NCBI GenBank assembly: GCA_046758085.1
Contig: JBHHZP010000022.1
Location: forward strand, 1 to 35,002
Source of the DNA: VRUB01 sp046758085
GTDB lineage: Bacteria > Pseudomonadota > Gammaproteobacteria > Acidiferrobacterales > SPGG2
DNA: 35,002 bases
Direction: 5' to 3'
Position 1 is the first letter of the stretch; each line of letters starts with the position of its first letter. This document shows, piece after piece, positions 8,208-16,684 of the stretch. A program made the translations under genes and the position numbers. The notes under the pieces were generated by a model. That model was given only the letters and a program-made list of their open reading frames with translations, did no database searches and was not told the DNA's origin.

Positions 8208-9929
8208 ATGTATAACCGCCATTTCGGCCTTCATGAAAATCCTTTTTCGATAGCGCCTGATCCGCGCTATCTCTATCTCGGCCGACGCCACCAGGAGGCC
8301 CTGGCCCATCTGATCTATGGCGTCACCGAAGGCGGCGGGTTTGTGCAGCTCACCGGCGACGTCGGCGTCGGCAAGACCATGCTGATCCGCGCCCTGCTCG
8401 AGCGCCTGCCCGACGATGTGGATGTCGCCCTCGTACTCTACCCGATTCTCTCCGTTCAGGAGTTCGTCAGCATCATTTGTGATGAGCTGCGCATCGACTA
8501 CCCGAAGGACAACCCAAGTCTCAAGGTGCTGATCGATTTGTTGAATGCCTACCTGTTGGAGAATCATGCCAAAGGGCGGCGTACGGTGCTGATTATCGAC
8601 GAAGCACAGAATCTCAGTCGCGACGTGCTGGAGCAGCTACGCTTGTTAACCAATCTGGAGACTAACAAAGATAAGCTTTTGCAGATCCTTCTCGTTGGGC
8701 AACCAGAGCTGAGCAACATGCTCGCACAGCGGGATCTGCGCCAGCTCGCCCAGCGCATCACCGCGCGCTACAGCTTGAAGGCGTTATTTCCGAATGAATC
8801 ATGCAACTACATCCGGCACCGGTGCCGGGTGGGCGGAGCCAAGGCGCCGTTGTTTGCGCGCTCAGCCATGAGTTGGGTGCACCGGCTGTCAGGGGGCATT
8901 CCCAGAACCATTAACATCGTCTGCGATCGCTCGTTACTCGGCGCCTACTCGCGCGGCAAGACCTACGTGGGTGGCGGGGTCGTCCGCCGGGCGGCAGATC
9001 AGATTGGGCAACCGATTCCCAGGAGCCTCTGGTTGCGCCCAAGCGTACTGGCGCTGGTCCCGCTAACGGCGCTGCTCGTGGTATGGGGCTGGCAGTTCTC
9101 GCCGCTGCTGCAGGACGCCTGGAATGACGCCCAGCCTGTCGCGAGCATCCAACGCAATGACGCCGAACCTGTGCCGCAGCCAATCCAGCCCACTGCTATC
9201 GCCGCCAACACGCAGGCGGCGAACGAGGCCGAGAGCCGTGCCGAGACTCCAGCGCCGGCGGCATCGACGGCGGAGCGAGAACAGCGCCCGACTTTGGATG
9301 AGTTGCTGGCAAATCCAAAGATCGTCACCGATACCGACGCGGCTTTTGCGGGCTTGTTTGCGCGCTGGGGCCTTGACTATTCTTCGGTCCACGGCGAGAC
9401 GGGTTGTGCGCAGGCCGCCAAATCGGGTCTGAGATGCATCTTTCGTTCCGGCACCTGGAATAACCTCCGCCACCTGAACCGACCGGCGGTCATCGAGTTG
9501 GTCGACACTGATGGGCAAAAACATCACGTGCTTATTTCCGGTCTGCGCGGCGACAAGGTCTCATCGTACTTTGGCGGCGAGCGTTATGACTTCCCAATCA
9601 GCGAAATGGATCGCTACTGGTATGGCCAGTACCTGTTGCTGTGGAAGCCGCCCATAACAAGCAAGCGCTCGCTTAAACGCGGCATGCGTGGAAAGTCGGT
9701 GTTGTGGTTACGCAATGTTTTGGCGCGCTACAACGGTACGCCAATGCCATCGACAAGAAACAACCTGTTTGACCGCGCGCTCGAGGAACAGGTAAAGGCG
9801 TTCCAGCGAAACCATCGGCTCACGCCAGACGGCGTCGTCGGCCGCCTGACCCTGATCCAGCTCAATTCCTATGATCCCGATAATGCGCCTCCGTTGCTGT
9901 GGCAGGTGTCGAAGGCGGAGACCGGTTGA
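8208..9929 (+). CDS. gspA: GspA/ExeA-like AAA ATPase with C39-like and peptidoglycan-binding domains
   Basis: This 573-residue inner-membrane protein is of the ExeA/GspA type, known in Aeromonas and Vibrio to bind peptidoglycan and help assemble the type II secretin. The cytoplasmic AAA domain has Walker A GDVGVGKT (residues 50-57) and Walker B LIIDE (128-132), followed by HRLSGGIPR. One membrane segment spans about residues 278-296, then a Pro/Ala-rich linker. A C39-peptidase-like region with a GETGCAQ segment covers roughly 350-470, and a PG_binding_1 domain with QRNHRLTPDGVVG covers about 488-560. GspB starts two bases after the stop. No other type II secretion genes are in the window. The ATG has only a weak ribosome binding site. 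Confidence 0.92.
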   Translation: MYNRHFGLHENPFSIAPDPRYLYLGRRHQEALAHLIYGVTEGGGFVQLTGDVGVGKTMLIRALLERLPDDVDVALVLYPILSVQEFVSIICDELRIDYPKDNPSLKVLIDLLNAYLLENHAKGRRTVLIIDEAQNLSRDVLEQLRLLTNLETNKDKLLQILLVGQPELSNMLAQRDLRQLAQRITARYSLKALFPNESCNYIRHRCRVGGAKAPLFARSAMSWVHRLSGGIPRTINIVCDRSLLGAYSRGKTYVGGGVVRRAADQIGQPIPRSLWLRPSVLALVPLTALLVVWGWQFSPLLQDAWNDAQPVASIQRNDAEPVPQPIQPTAIAANTQAANEAESRAETPAPAASTAEREQRPTLDELLANPKIVTDTDAAFAGLFARWGLDYSSVHGETGCAQAAKSGLRCIFRSGTWNNLRHLNRPAVIELVDTDGQKHHVLISGLRGDKVSSYFGGERYDFPISEMDRYWYGQYLLLWKPPITSKRSLKRGMRGKSVLWLRNVLARYNGTPMPSTRNNLFDRALEEQVKAFQRNHRLTPDGVVGRLTLIQLNSYDPDNAPPLLWQVSKAETG

Positions 9930-9931
9930 CC

Positions 9932-10639
9932 ATGTCCTACATCCTGGACGCCTTAAGGAAGTCGGAACAGGAACGCGAGTTCAGTCGTGTCCTGACGTCG
10001 CCGGATGAGCGCGGCGCCTTTTCCGGCTTCTTGAAGCGACCGCTGTGGCCGCTGGCTGTCGGGGTGGCACTGGTGCTGATCGTGTTGGCCACCTCGATTC
10101 GGGTGTGGTGGGAACCGGGCCGCCCGCCTCCCGTGGTAACTCCGGCGCCCACGGTGGCGGCTGTCGCTGCCTCCGGCCCTGTCGCCGTAGAGGTGGCGCC
10201 AGCGAAACCGGCCTCGGCGCCAGGAAAACACGAGGTCCATGATTTGGCCAAACAGTTGGCCGTCGTGTCACCCAAACCCAAGCGCAAGCACACCGCCAAG
10301 GTCAAGGGACCGCCGCCCGTCGCCACCCGCGCCGCTGATACCCCGGTGCCCACACAGACGACAGCGGCCGCGGTTGAGGTGTGGCAGACGCTACCGGATC
10401 CGAGTCTCATCCCGTTTCTGCGCCAGATGCCGGATCGCTTCCGGCGCAAACTCCCCAAGATGGTGATCAACGTGCACCTCTACTCTGCCGATGAGGACGA
10501 GAACCTGGTGTACATCAATAATCGCCAATACCGCAGGGGCGAGAAGATCGCAGGCAGAGTCTTGCTCGAGGCGGTCGTCGAGGAAGGCGTAGTAATGAAC
10601 TATGAAGGTACGCGGTTCAAGCTCCCGCGGCCAAATTGA
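9932..10639 (+). CDS. gspB: GspB/ExeB-like type II secretion accessory protein
   Basis: The product is 235 residues. The N terminus MSYILDALRKSEQER is characteristic of GspB/ExeB. One transmembrane helix (about residues 38-56) is followed by a Pro/Ala/Lys-rich periplasmic linker, about residues 60-160. The C-terminal domain (about 165-233) has the family pattern with NVHLYS, VYINNRQYRRGEKI and a final YEG-x-RF segment. ExeB forms a complex with ExeA that remodels peptidoglycan for secretin insertion. The start at 9932 is two bases after the gspA stop and gives the conserved N terminus; an in-frame GTG at 9899 inside gspA would add 11 residues and is rejected. The pair is probably cotranscribed. 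Confidence 0.9.
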   Translation: MSYILDALRKSEQEREFSRVLTSPDERGAFSGFLKRPLWPLAVGVALVLIVLATSIRVWWEPGRPPPVVTPAPTVAAVAASGPVAVEVAPAKPASAPGKHEVHDLAKQLAVVSPKPKRKHTAKVKGPPPVATRAADTPVPTQTTAAAVEVWQTLPDPSLIPFLRQMPDRFRRKLPKMVINVHLYSADEDENLVYINNRQYRRGEKIAGRVLLEAVVEEGVVMNYEGTRFKLPRPN

Positions 10640-10657
10640 AACTTCAAAACAAAACTT

Positions 10658-10676
10658 CCACCGCAAAGACACAAAG
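10658..10676. repeat. Single copy of a GCAAAG-type dispersed oligonucleotide repeat
   Basis: The stretch CCACCGCAAAGACACAAAG, between the converging gspB and the cyclase-like gene, is nearly the same as the arms of the inverted pair at 18258-18284 and 18447-18466. It is followed by a short ACAAA/TTTGT inverted repeat. Such GCAAAG-rich oligomers are common intergenic filler in proteobacterial genomes. Confidence 0.45.
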
Positions 10677-10769
10677 ATTTTGTAGTTAACCCGTCAGTTA
10701 CTCCGCACTTATGCGTGGGCTGCATCCCAAAAGGCTCTCGAGGTCGGCAAGAGATCCTGTAGGCCAGCG

Positions 10770-13700
10770 TCAGGCCAGGTTCGCGAACGCGGCCTCTGCT
10801 TCCTTGAGGTAGAACCCCATATCCATCTCGCGGTACTGCCCGACCGCGCGGCAGAGATGCTCATGCGCCTGCGCTCGCTCACCGATACGTCGGTAAAGCG
10901 TCCCCAAGCCGCGGTGGCAGTGCGCCACGAGCGGGCGCATACCGAGCTCCTCGGCCAGGGTCGTGGCGTGACGACAGTGCTCTTCAGCTGTCTGGACATC
11001 CGGAGGATCGCGGCGAGCGCTGATCTCGCCGAGGAGGTCTGAGGCCCTCGCCTGGTTCCCGCGGAACCCGCGCTTGGCAGCTAGCTCGGCGGCGCGCGAG
11101 GCGATCTCCGCGGCGTCGTCGGTCCGCCCGGCCAGGAGATATACGGTACCTAGGGCGGTTGTCGCCGTCGGTGTGTCGAAAATCCTGATCGCGGGGGCCT
11201 GAGCCTCGCCCTCCTCCAAGACGGGCAATGCCTCATCGACCCGACTACACAACGCGTACGCCAGCCCCAGCGCGGAGGCAGTCGTCGGGAGAATCAAACC
11301 GAGATTCCAGGTCTTGGTCTTGCAGAGTGCGGCGGCGCGTTCGAGCACCGGGATCGCTTGAGCGAGAGTGCCCCGGACGAGCTGGACCTGACCTATACTG
11401 AGGCAGGCGGCAGCCACGTCGTAAGGGTGGCCGGCGGCCTCGGCAATGGCGAGCGCCTCCTCCGCATGCCCCATCGCCTCGGCAAACTCGCCGCGCTCGG
11501 CGAGGGACCAGGCAAGCCAGATGCGCGACAACACGGACGGCAAGCCGGTGAGGCCGAACCGCTCGTAGGCGCGTTCGCCTTCGAGTACCGCCACGTTTCG
11601 GCGGTAGTGCTCGATCGCGCGGCAATAGTCGCCCACGTTGAAATAACCCTGCCCCAGAAAGAAGTTGGTCGGGACTTGGAGTGCGAAGTCCCCGCGCCCC
11701 GAGGCGATGGTCAGAGCGCGCTGACCCGACACCTCGCCCTGCGCCGGATCGCCCATCCACCAGAGATACTGGCTGAGATAGCTGGAGGCCCACCCCAGCC
11801 GGTGTCGATCACCCAGGGTCGAGGCCAGTGTTTCCGCGTCGCGGAGGTGCTCAAGGACGCGCTCGTGTTCGCAGATAGGCTGAAGCGCGCTTCGCAGGTC
11901 GAACCGGAGGTCGATCCCCTGCTGGAGCGTCTCGTGGGTCTCAGACACATGGCCGAGGGCGACCAGCGCTTGCTCGAAACCGGCAGCTGCTTCGCGGTAG
12001 GCGCCCCGCGCGGCGGCTTTGGTGCCGGCTTGACGGAGAAAGCGCACGGCTCGGTCCCATTGCTTGCCACGGAAGGCGTGGTGGGCGAGCCGCTCCACCT
12101 GCTCTGCCAACCGATCGCCGTAGAGTCGCTCGATCGCCTCGACAATGCGGGCGTGAAGCCCGCGGCGTTGCTCGTTGAGCAGGGTTCCGTAAGCCACCTC
12201 GTGGGTGAGCCCGTGCTTGAAGGTGTACTCGAGGTCGGGGAACAGGGTCGTCTCGTAGAGGAATTCGGTGACTTGCAGGTGCGCGAGGCCCTGACGTAGC
12301 GGGAGCTCGTCCTCGTCACACACGGCCTGGAGTAATGCAAACGGCACGTCCTTCCCGATAACTGCGGCCGTCTCGAGCAAACGCTTCTCCGCAGCCGGCA
12401 GCCGGTCGATCCGAGCCGCGAGCATGGCCTGTACCGTTGAAGGCACCCGGATTGCATCGGTTGACCTCGCCAGGCGGTAGGCCCCGCGCTCGCCAACCAG
12501 CACCTTGGTCTCCGCCAGCGTCTGGACGCTCTCTTCGAGGAAGAACGGATTTCCCTCCGTGCGCTCGATGAGAAGCCGCTTGAGCGGCTCAAGACTCGGA
12601 TCGCCCCCCAAAAGCGTGCCCAGCAGCTCCTCTGCGCTCTCCGGCGGCAGCGGATCGAGCCGAAGCTGGGTGTAGGACGTCTTGCTGCCCCAGCGGTGTT
12701 CGTACTCCGGGCGGTAGTTCACCAGCAGGAGCAACCGCGCCGTCGGGACGCTCTCGACCAGGCTGTCCAGAAGGGTCTGGGTCTCGCTGTCAATCCAGTG
12801 CAGATCTTCGAAAACCACGAGCAACGGCTGGACCTGGCTCTCGCGCAGGAGAAACCGTTTTACAGCCTCCAGCGTCCGCTGGCGGCGTTGGCGCGGGTCG
12901 AGCGCCTCCCAAGAGGCGTCCTCGACGGGCACATCCAGGAGCGCCAGTAACGCCGGGAGCGTCGGCTCCAGTGCCCGGTCGAGGGTCAGCAGCTTCCCGG
13001 TTACTTTCTCGCGAATTTTCCGGTGATCATCTCGATCCTCGATCTGGAAATACCCCTTGAGGAGATCGATGACCGGCAGGTACGACGTCGCCTTCCCGTA
13101 GGAGACCGAGCCCGCTTGAACCATAAGCCAGCCATTGGTGCGATGGGAATGCATCACCTCCCACACGAGCCTGGACTTCCCGACACCGGCCTCGCCGACG
13201 ATAGCGACGACCTGGCCGTGCCCGGCCGCGGTGCGCTCGAGCGCCTGGCGAAGCTGCTCCAACTCGGTCTCGCGTCCCACGAAGTGGGTTAGCCCCCGCG
13301 CGACGACGGCATGGAGGCGAGACCGCACCGGCCCCACCCCGGTCAGCTTATAGACGTCGATGGGGGCCTCCAGCCCCTTGACCGGGACCGGTCCGAGCGG
13401 CTTGACCTCGATGTACCCCTCAGCAAGCCGCAGCGTGTCCGCGGTCAAGAGGGTGCTGCCGGGGTCGGCCAACTGCTCCATGCGAGCTGCAAGATGCGTG
13501 CTCTGTCCCACCGCTGCGTAGTCCAATCGTAGATCACTGCCGATGGCCCGGACGACCACCTCGCCGGAGTTTAGGCCGACGCGGATCTGCGCCTTGACGC
13601 CGTGCGACCGTCGCACGTCGTCGGCATAGCGGCTGATGGCGGCCTGCATGTCCAGGGCGGCATAGCACGCGCGCAGGGCGTGATCTTCGTGAGCGACCGG

Positions 13701-14150
13701 TGCCCCGAACAGGGCCATGATCCCGTCGCCCCTGACCTCGTTGACGGTGCCCTCGTAGCGGTGGACGGCATCCATCATCCGCTCCACCACGGGGTCGAGC
13801 AGGTTGTGGGCCTCCTCGGGATCGCGGTCGGCGAGGAGTTCCATGGAGCCTTTGAGGTCGGCGAAGAAAATCGTGACCTGCTTGCGCTCGCCCTCGAGGG
13901 CTGCACGGGACATCAGGATCTTATCGGCGAGGTGCTTGGGGATGTAGGTGTCAGGGGAGCCGAACTTCGGTGAAGGTACCGGGCCAGCAGCGGCAGCCCC
14001 AGCCATCGGATGCCCACATTTCTTGCAGAACCTCGCAGTGGGACGATTCGATTCTCCGCAACTGGGGCAGGCCGTTTCAAGCCGAGACCCGCACTCCTCG
14101 CAAAACGCGGCGTCGGCAGGTGTCTGCGCGTGGCATTGGGGACACTCCAT
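10770..14150 (-). CDS. Zinc-ribbon / class III cyclase-like / AAA ATPase / TPR signalling protein
   Basis: This 1126-residue protein starts with two zinc ribbons (Cys3/6/17/20 and Cys28/31/42/45). A class III nucleotide cyclase homology domain covers about 88-270, with metal-binding Asp98 (FFADLKGS) and Asp142 (RGDGIMALF). An AAA/STAND-like ATPase follows, with Walker A GEAGVGKS at 319-326 and a LLVVFEDLHWID Walker B-like motif, and TPR-like helical repeats fill the last ~400 residues. The purine-specifying Lys is Glu138 and the transition-state Asn is His219 (GQSTHLAAR); Arg223 is kept. The active nucleotide, if any, is therefore uncertain. AGGAACCGGT before the ATG supplies a good ribosome binding site. 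The GC-rich codon use differs from its neighbours and suggests transfer (inference). It is a single gene, convergent with gspB. Confidence 0.9.
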   Translation of the reverse strand: MECPQCHAQTPADAAFCEECGSRLETACPSCGESNRPTARFCKKCGHPMAGAAAAGPVPSPKFGSPDTYIPKHLADKILMSRAALEGERKQVTIFFADLKGSMELLADRDPEEAHNLLDPVVERMMDAVHRYEGTVNEVRGDGIMALFGAPVAHEDHALRACYAALDMQAAISRYADDVRRSHGVKAQIRVGLNSGEVVVRAIGSDLRLDYAAVGQSTHLAARMEQLADPGSTLLTADTLRLAEGYIEVKPLGPVPVKGLEAPIDVYKLTGVGPVRSRLHAVVARGLTHFVGRETELEQLRQALERTAAGHGQVVAIVGEAGVGKSRLVWEVMHSHRTNGWLMVQAGSVSYGKATSYLPVIDLLKGYFQIEDRDDHRKIREKVTGKLLTLDRALEPTLPALLALLDVPVEDASWEALDPRQRRQRTLEAVKRFLLRESQVQPLLVVFEDLHWIDSETQTLLDSLVESVPTARLLLLVNYRPEYEHRWGSKTSYTQLRLDPLPPESAEELLGTLLGGDPSLEPLKRLLIERTEGNPFFLEESVQTLAETKVLVGERGAYRLARSTDAIRVPSTVQAMLAARIDRLPAAEKRLLETAAVIGKDVPFALLQAVCDEDELPLRQGLAHLQVTEFLYETTLFPDLEYTFKHGLTHEVAYGTLLNEQRRGLHARIVEAIERLYGDRLAEQVERLAHHAFRGKQWDRAVRFLRQAGTKAAARGAYREAAAGFEQALVALGHVSETHETLQQGIDLRFDLRSALQPICEHERVLEHLRDAETLASTLGDRHRLGWASSYLSQYLWWMGDPAQGEVSGQRALTIASGRGDFALQVPTNFFLGQGYFNVGDYCRAIEHYRRNVAVLEGERAYERFGLTGLPSVLSRIWLAWSLAERGEFAEAMGHAEEALAIAEAAGHPYDVAAACLSIGQVQLVRGTLAQAIPVLERAAALCKTKTWNLGLILPTTASALGLAYALCSRVDEALPVLEEGEAQAPAIRIFDTPTATTALGTVYLLAGRTDDAAEIASRAAELAAKRGFRGNQARASDLLGEISARRDPPDVQTAEEHCRHATTLAEELGMRPLVAHCHRGLGTLYRRIGERAQAHEHLCRAVGQYREMDMGFYLKEAEAAFANLA

Positions 14151-14199
14151 ACCGGTTCCTCCGATTAGATGGACCGGTGAAGGGAACTACGCTGCAGCT

Positions 14200-14228
14200 A
14201 GGCTAGCCCTACAGTGGCGGTGGGTCAA
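14200..14228 (-). promoter_or_regulatory. Weak candidate promoter of the cyclase/AAA gene
   Basis: Read on the minus strand, TTGACC (14228-14223) is followed after 17 bases by TAGCCT (14205-14200). The -35 is a 5/6 match and the -10 only 3/6. It would start about 50 bases before the ATG at 14150. Confidence 0.3.
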
Positions 14229-14258
14229 CCGTCCTCCCCTTGACTAAGCCTTCCCCCC

Positions 14259-14602
14259 TTACTCTTTCACCGCCCCGGTCAAGGAGGCCACGTAGTGCTC
14301 GATGAAGAATGCGCAAACCAGGGCAACAGGCACGGAATCCAGCAACGCTCCCGCCATCAAGGAACCCCAATGATAGATGTCACCGTCCACCAGCTCGCTG
14401 AGTACTGCGACCGGCACGGTTTTGTTCTCCGAGGAGGAGCCGAAAGTCAGGGCATAGACGATCTCGCTCCAGCACAAAGTAAAGACGAAATTGCGCGCCG
14501 AGATGATGCCGGGGATCGACAAGGACAGAACGATTTTTGCCAGGATCTGCACCCGCGATGCGCCATCGATGAGAGCGCACTCCTCATTGGCTCTTAAAGT
14601 AT
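14259..14602 (-). pseudogene. C-terminal remnant of a carbohydrate ABC transporter permease (MalG type)
   Basis: The reading frame ending at 14259 encodes the last ~110 residues of a binding-protein-dependent sugar permease. It contains the EAA loop as NEECALIDGASRVQ, then LSIPGIISARNFVF and two further hydrophobic helices, ending HYVASLTGAVKE with a normal stop. A complete MalG/UgpE-type protein is about 280 residues, so the N-terminal two thirds are lost. There is no start codon at a sensible place, and upstream of the EAA loop the frame loses all similarity, directly at the stop of another remnant (14603). No partner permease, ATPase or binding protein is nearby. I read it as a decaying fragment. 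Confidence 0.75.
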
Positions 14603-14790
14603 CTACTTGAGCACGGTGAACTCGGACATCGAGAAGCCATCGTCACGTATGGTGTGATAGCGTCCGTTGCCTGTCGGTGAGATGCGTCCGCAACCGAATT
14701 TGTCATCCGAGTAAGGATTACCCCACCATCCGAGCTCGTAGCAGATGTGCGCTTTTTCGATGAGGGATATGTGAGGGATAAGGGGCCGGG
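14603..14790 (-). pseudogene. C-terminal remnant of an unidentified protein
   Basis: On the minus strand a frame without start codon runs into a TAG at 14603-14605. Its last ~50 residues (IEKAHICYELGWWGNPY, then GRISPTGNGRYHTIRDDG, ending FTVLK) look like real protein: compositionally balanced and rich in Gly, Trp and Tyr. I do not recognise the family. Upstream of about 14760 the translation becomes low-complexity and reaches an in-frame stop near 14813. It abuts the permease remnant base to base, so the two probably mark a deletion or rearrangement junction. Confidence 0.4.
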
Positions 14791-15032
14791 ATAAGAGGCT
14801 AGGCTTGCGATTACGCTATTTGAGAAAGTGTCATCATGCGGTCATCAGGGCGCCAGTCTTGCGATTATGCGATTCGGTGGGACTTGCAAGAAATGCACCG
14901 TGGTTTGTAAAGAGGGTATGCAAGAGCTCCTTGGACCGGGCGATTCACGGGGTGATGCAGCCTGGAGAGGGCGAAAGGCGGCGGGAACCTCTTACGCGGA
15001 GGCTAATCTGGTGGGGCATTTTTTGTCGCGCG
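14791..15032. other. Intergenic remainder of the gene graveyard
   Basis: No gene is recognisable. There is a near-exact 13-base direct repeat, CTTGCGATTACGC at 14804 and CTTGCGATTATGC at 14858. A short reiterated TGAGGGATA occurs just upstream of this stretch at 14761-14779. Plus-strand open frames here read into the antisense of the OsmC gene and are not credible. Confidence 0.4.
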
Positions 15033-16286
15033 TTACCTGGCGCTCGCCACTGCCGTTTGAATATCTATCTCCGAGCGCAATGTCCGGTGCACCGGGCACT
15101 TGTTCGCGATCTCTAGAAGCTTCTTGCGTTGCTCGGGTGTGAGCGCGCCTTCGAGAAAAAGCTCTCGTTCAATGCGGTCGATCTTTCCTTCCTTGGTCTC
15201 GCAGTGCTCGCAGTCCTCGGCGTGAATCTTCTGATGATTGAGCTTCACCGATATCTTGTCGAGCGGCAGTTTCTTGTGGTTGGCATACATACGCAAGGTC
15301 ATGCTCGTGCAGGTGCCCAGGCTCGCCAGTAGCAGCTCGTACGGGTCCGGGCCTGTGTCGCGCCCGCCATTTTTCACCGGTTCGTCAGCCAACAGGTGAT
15401 GGGATCGGGTAAAAACGTCCTGCCCGAACTTCCCATTGTTTTCCCGCACAAGCACCTCACCGCGATCGAGCGAAGGCCGCACCCCGGCGACTGTGGGTTG
15501 CTGCGCCTCGGGCACGTAGCGACGGGCCCAGGCCGCGATGGTATCGGCCACGTACTGCGAGTCTTGCCTGCGGCTGAGAAGATGATCGGCGTCATCCAGC
15601 GAAATAAAGCTCTTCGGGTGCTTTGCAGCCTCGAAGATTTGGCGCGCGTTGTCTATGTCAACAATTTCATCGTGCGGCGAGTGGAAAATCAGTAATGCTT
15701 TTTTCATTCGAGCGATCTGCGTGTGCAGATTCTGGCCGGAAATATCGTCCAGGAATTGTTTCTTGATTCTGAAGCTGCGCCCGGCCAGGTTCACAGTGGC
15801 CTCGCCCTGCGCCTCGATCTCATCGAGCTTCGTTCGAAACAAATGACTGACATGCTCGGGATCAGCGGGCGCACCGATGACGACCACTGCCTTGGCCTCA
15901 GCAATCTTTCCCGCCGCTGCGAGCACGGCCGCACCGCCTAAGCTATGACCGATGAGAATCGTGGGCGCACCCAGAGTGGTTCTCATATAGTCGGCAGCAC
16001 AGACCAGATCGGCGACATTCGAGGAGAAGTTGGTGTTGGCAAAATCCCCTTCGCTGTTACCGAGACCCGTGAAGTCAAAACGCACGACTGCGATGCCTTT
16101 CGCAGCCAGCGCGCGGTTGATGCGGGTGGCCGCCGCAACGTCCTTAGAGCAGGTAAAGCAATGCGCGAACAGCGCACAAGCCGCGGGTTCAGCAGCCGGT
16201 CGCTCCAGCAACGCGGCCAATTGCTCACCATCTTGGTTGGGGAAGGCCAGCTTTTCCTTGCGCGTCGTCAGCTCAACGGGCGTCAT
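15033..16286 (-). CDS. Bifunctional alpha/beta hydrolase - OsmC family protein
   Basis: The 417-residue fusion has an N-terminal serine hydrolase domain (about 1-260) with the nucleophile elbow GHSLGG (Ser115 within 113-118), a later Asp in SPHDEIVD and a His in DADHLL as the probable catalytic triad. A C-terminal OsmC/Ohr domain (about 275-417) has the peroxidatic-type Cys in GTCTSMTL and the second Cys in NKCPVH. OsmC proteins reduce organic hydroperoxides. The fusion is a known annotated architecture, but its physiological substrate is not known. GGAGG nine bases before the ATG supports this start. It is transcribed away from the YbhB gene. Confidence 0.93.
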   Translation of the reverse strand: MTPVELTTRKEKLAFPNQDGEQLAALLERPAAEPAACALFAHCFTCSKDVAAATRINRALAAKGIAVVRFDFTGLGNSEGDFANTNFSSNVADLVCAADYMRTTLGAPTILIGHSLGGAAVLAAAGKIAEAKAVVVIGAPADPEHVSHLFRTKLDEIEAQGEATVNLAGRSFRIKKQFLDDISGQNLHTQIARMKKALLIFHSPHDEIVDIDNARQIFEAAKHPKSFISLDDADHLLSRRQDSQYVADTIAAWARRYVPEAQQPTVAGVRPSLDRGEVLVRENNGKFGQDVFTRSHHLLADEPVKNGGRDTGPDPYELLLASLGTCTSMTLRMYANHKKLPLDKISVKLNHQKIHAEDCEHCETKEGKIDRIERELFLEGALTPEQRKKLLEIANKCPVHRTLRSEIDIQTAVASAR

Positions 16287-16684
16287 GCTATGTTGCCTCC
16301 GGATTGTCGGATTGAGCGAGATAGGTATGGGTTAGGTGCGTGCTCGCTACACATTTATACCAATTTTGCGACAAAGATTTTGGCCTATGTTTATCACTTT
16401 TCTCTTATGTCGTCATTCTATGACTGTGTTTGCTGATAAAATTCCCGGAAATACGTCGTAAAACTCCCTCCCATTGGGATGAGACCCCACTATTAATCTG
16501 GCCCGCAAGAAAGGGTACGATTAAGCCAAACAACTTGGAGTCTGTTGTAGTGGCATTAGCTGCGACGTGTCTCGTAGCCGCTGTTTCCACATTGCGGCGA
16601 GTTTTGTTTATGTTGGCAGTCGGCCTGTGCCTGGCCGGTTACGCTGCATCGGAGGCGGGCCAGACGACGAAAGGAGGGAGTACA
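16287..16684. other. Divergent intergenic region between hydrolase-OsmC and YbhB genes
   Basis: This 398-base region is clearly AT-rich around 16350-16445, as expected for divergent promoters. From 16430 it is open in frame with the downstream YbhB gene. The segment 16595-16684 could encode a hydrophobic, signal-peptide-like extension (see the YbhB entry). No other gene is evident. Confidence 0.45.
16354..16362 (-). promoter_or_regulatory. Candidate extended -10 promoter of the hydrolase-OsmC gene
   Basis: On the minus strand the sequence TGGTATAAA (TGn plus a 5/6 TATAAT match) lies in the AT-rich part of the divergent intergenic region, 68 bases before the ATG at 16286. No good -35 is at 16-18 bases, which is compatible with an extended -10 promoter. 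Confidence 0.35.

Noticed and set aside
11358..12299. 313-codon plus-strand frame inside the cyclase/AAA gene
   Set aside because: It lies antisense to the TPR part of a well-supported gene; GC-rich DNA gives long shadow frames.
14805..15142. Overlapping plus-strand frames of about 100 codons with a CxxC-like segment
   Set aside because: They run into the antisense of the OsmC domain, overlap each other and show no recognisable domain.
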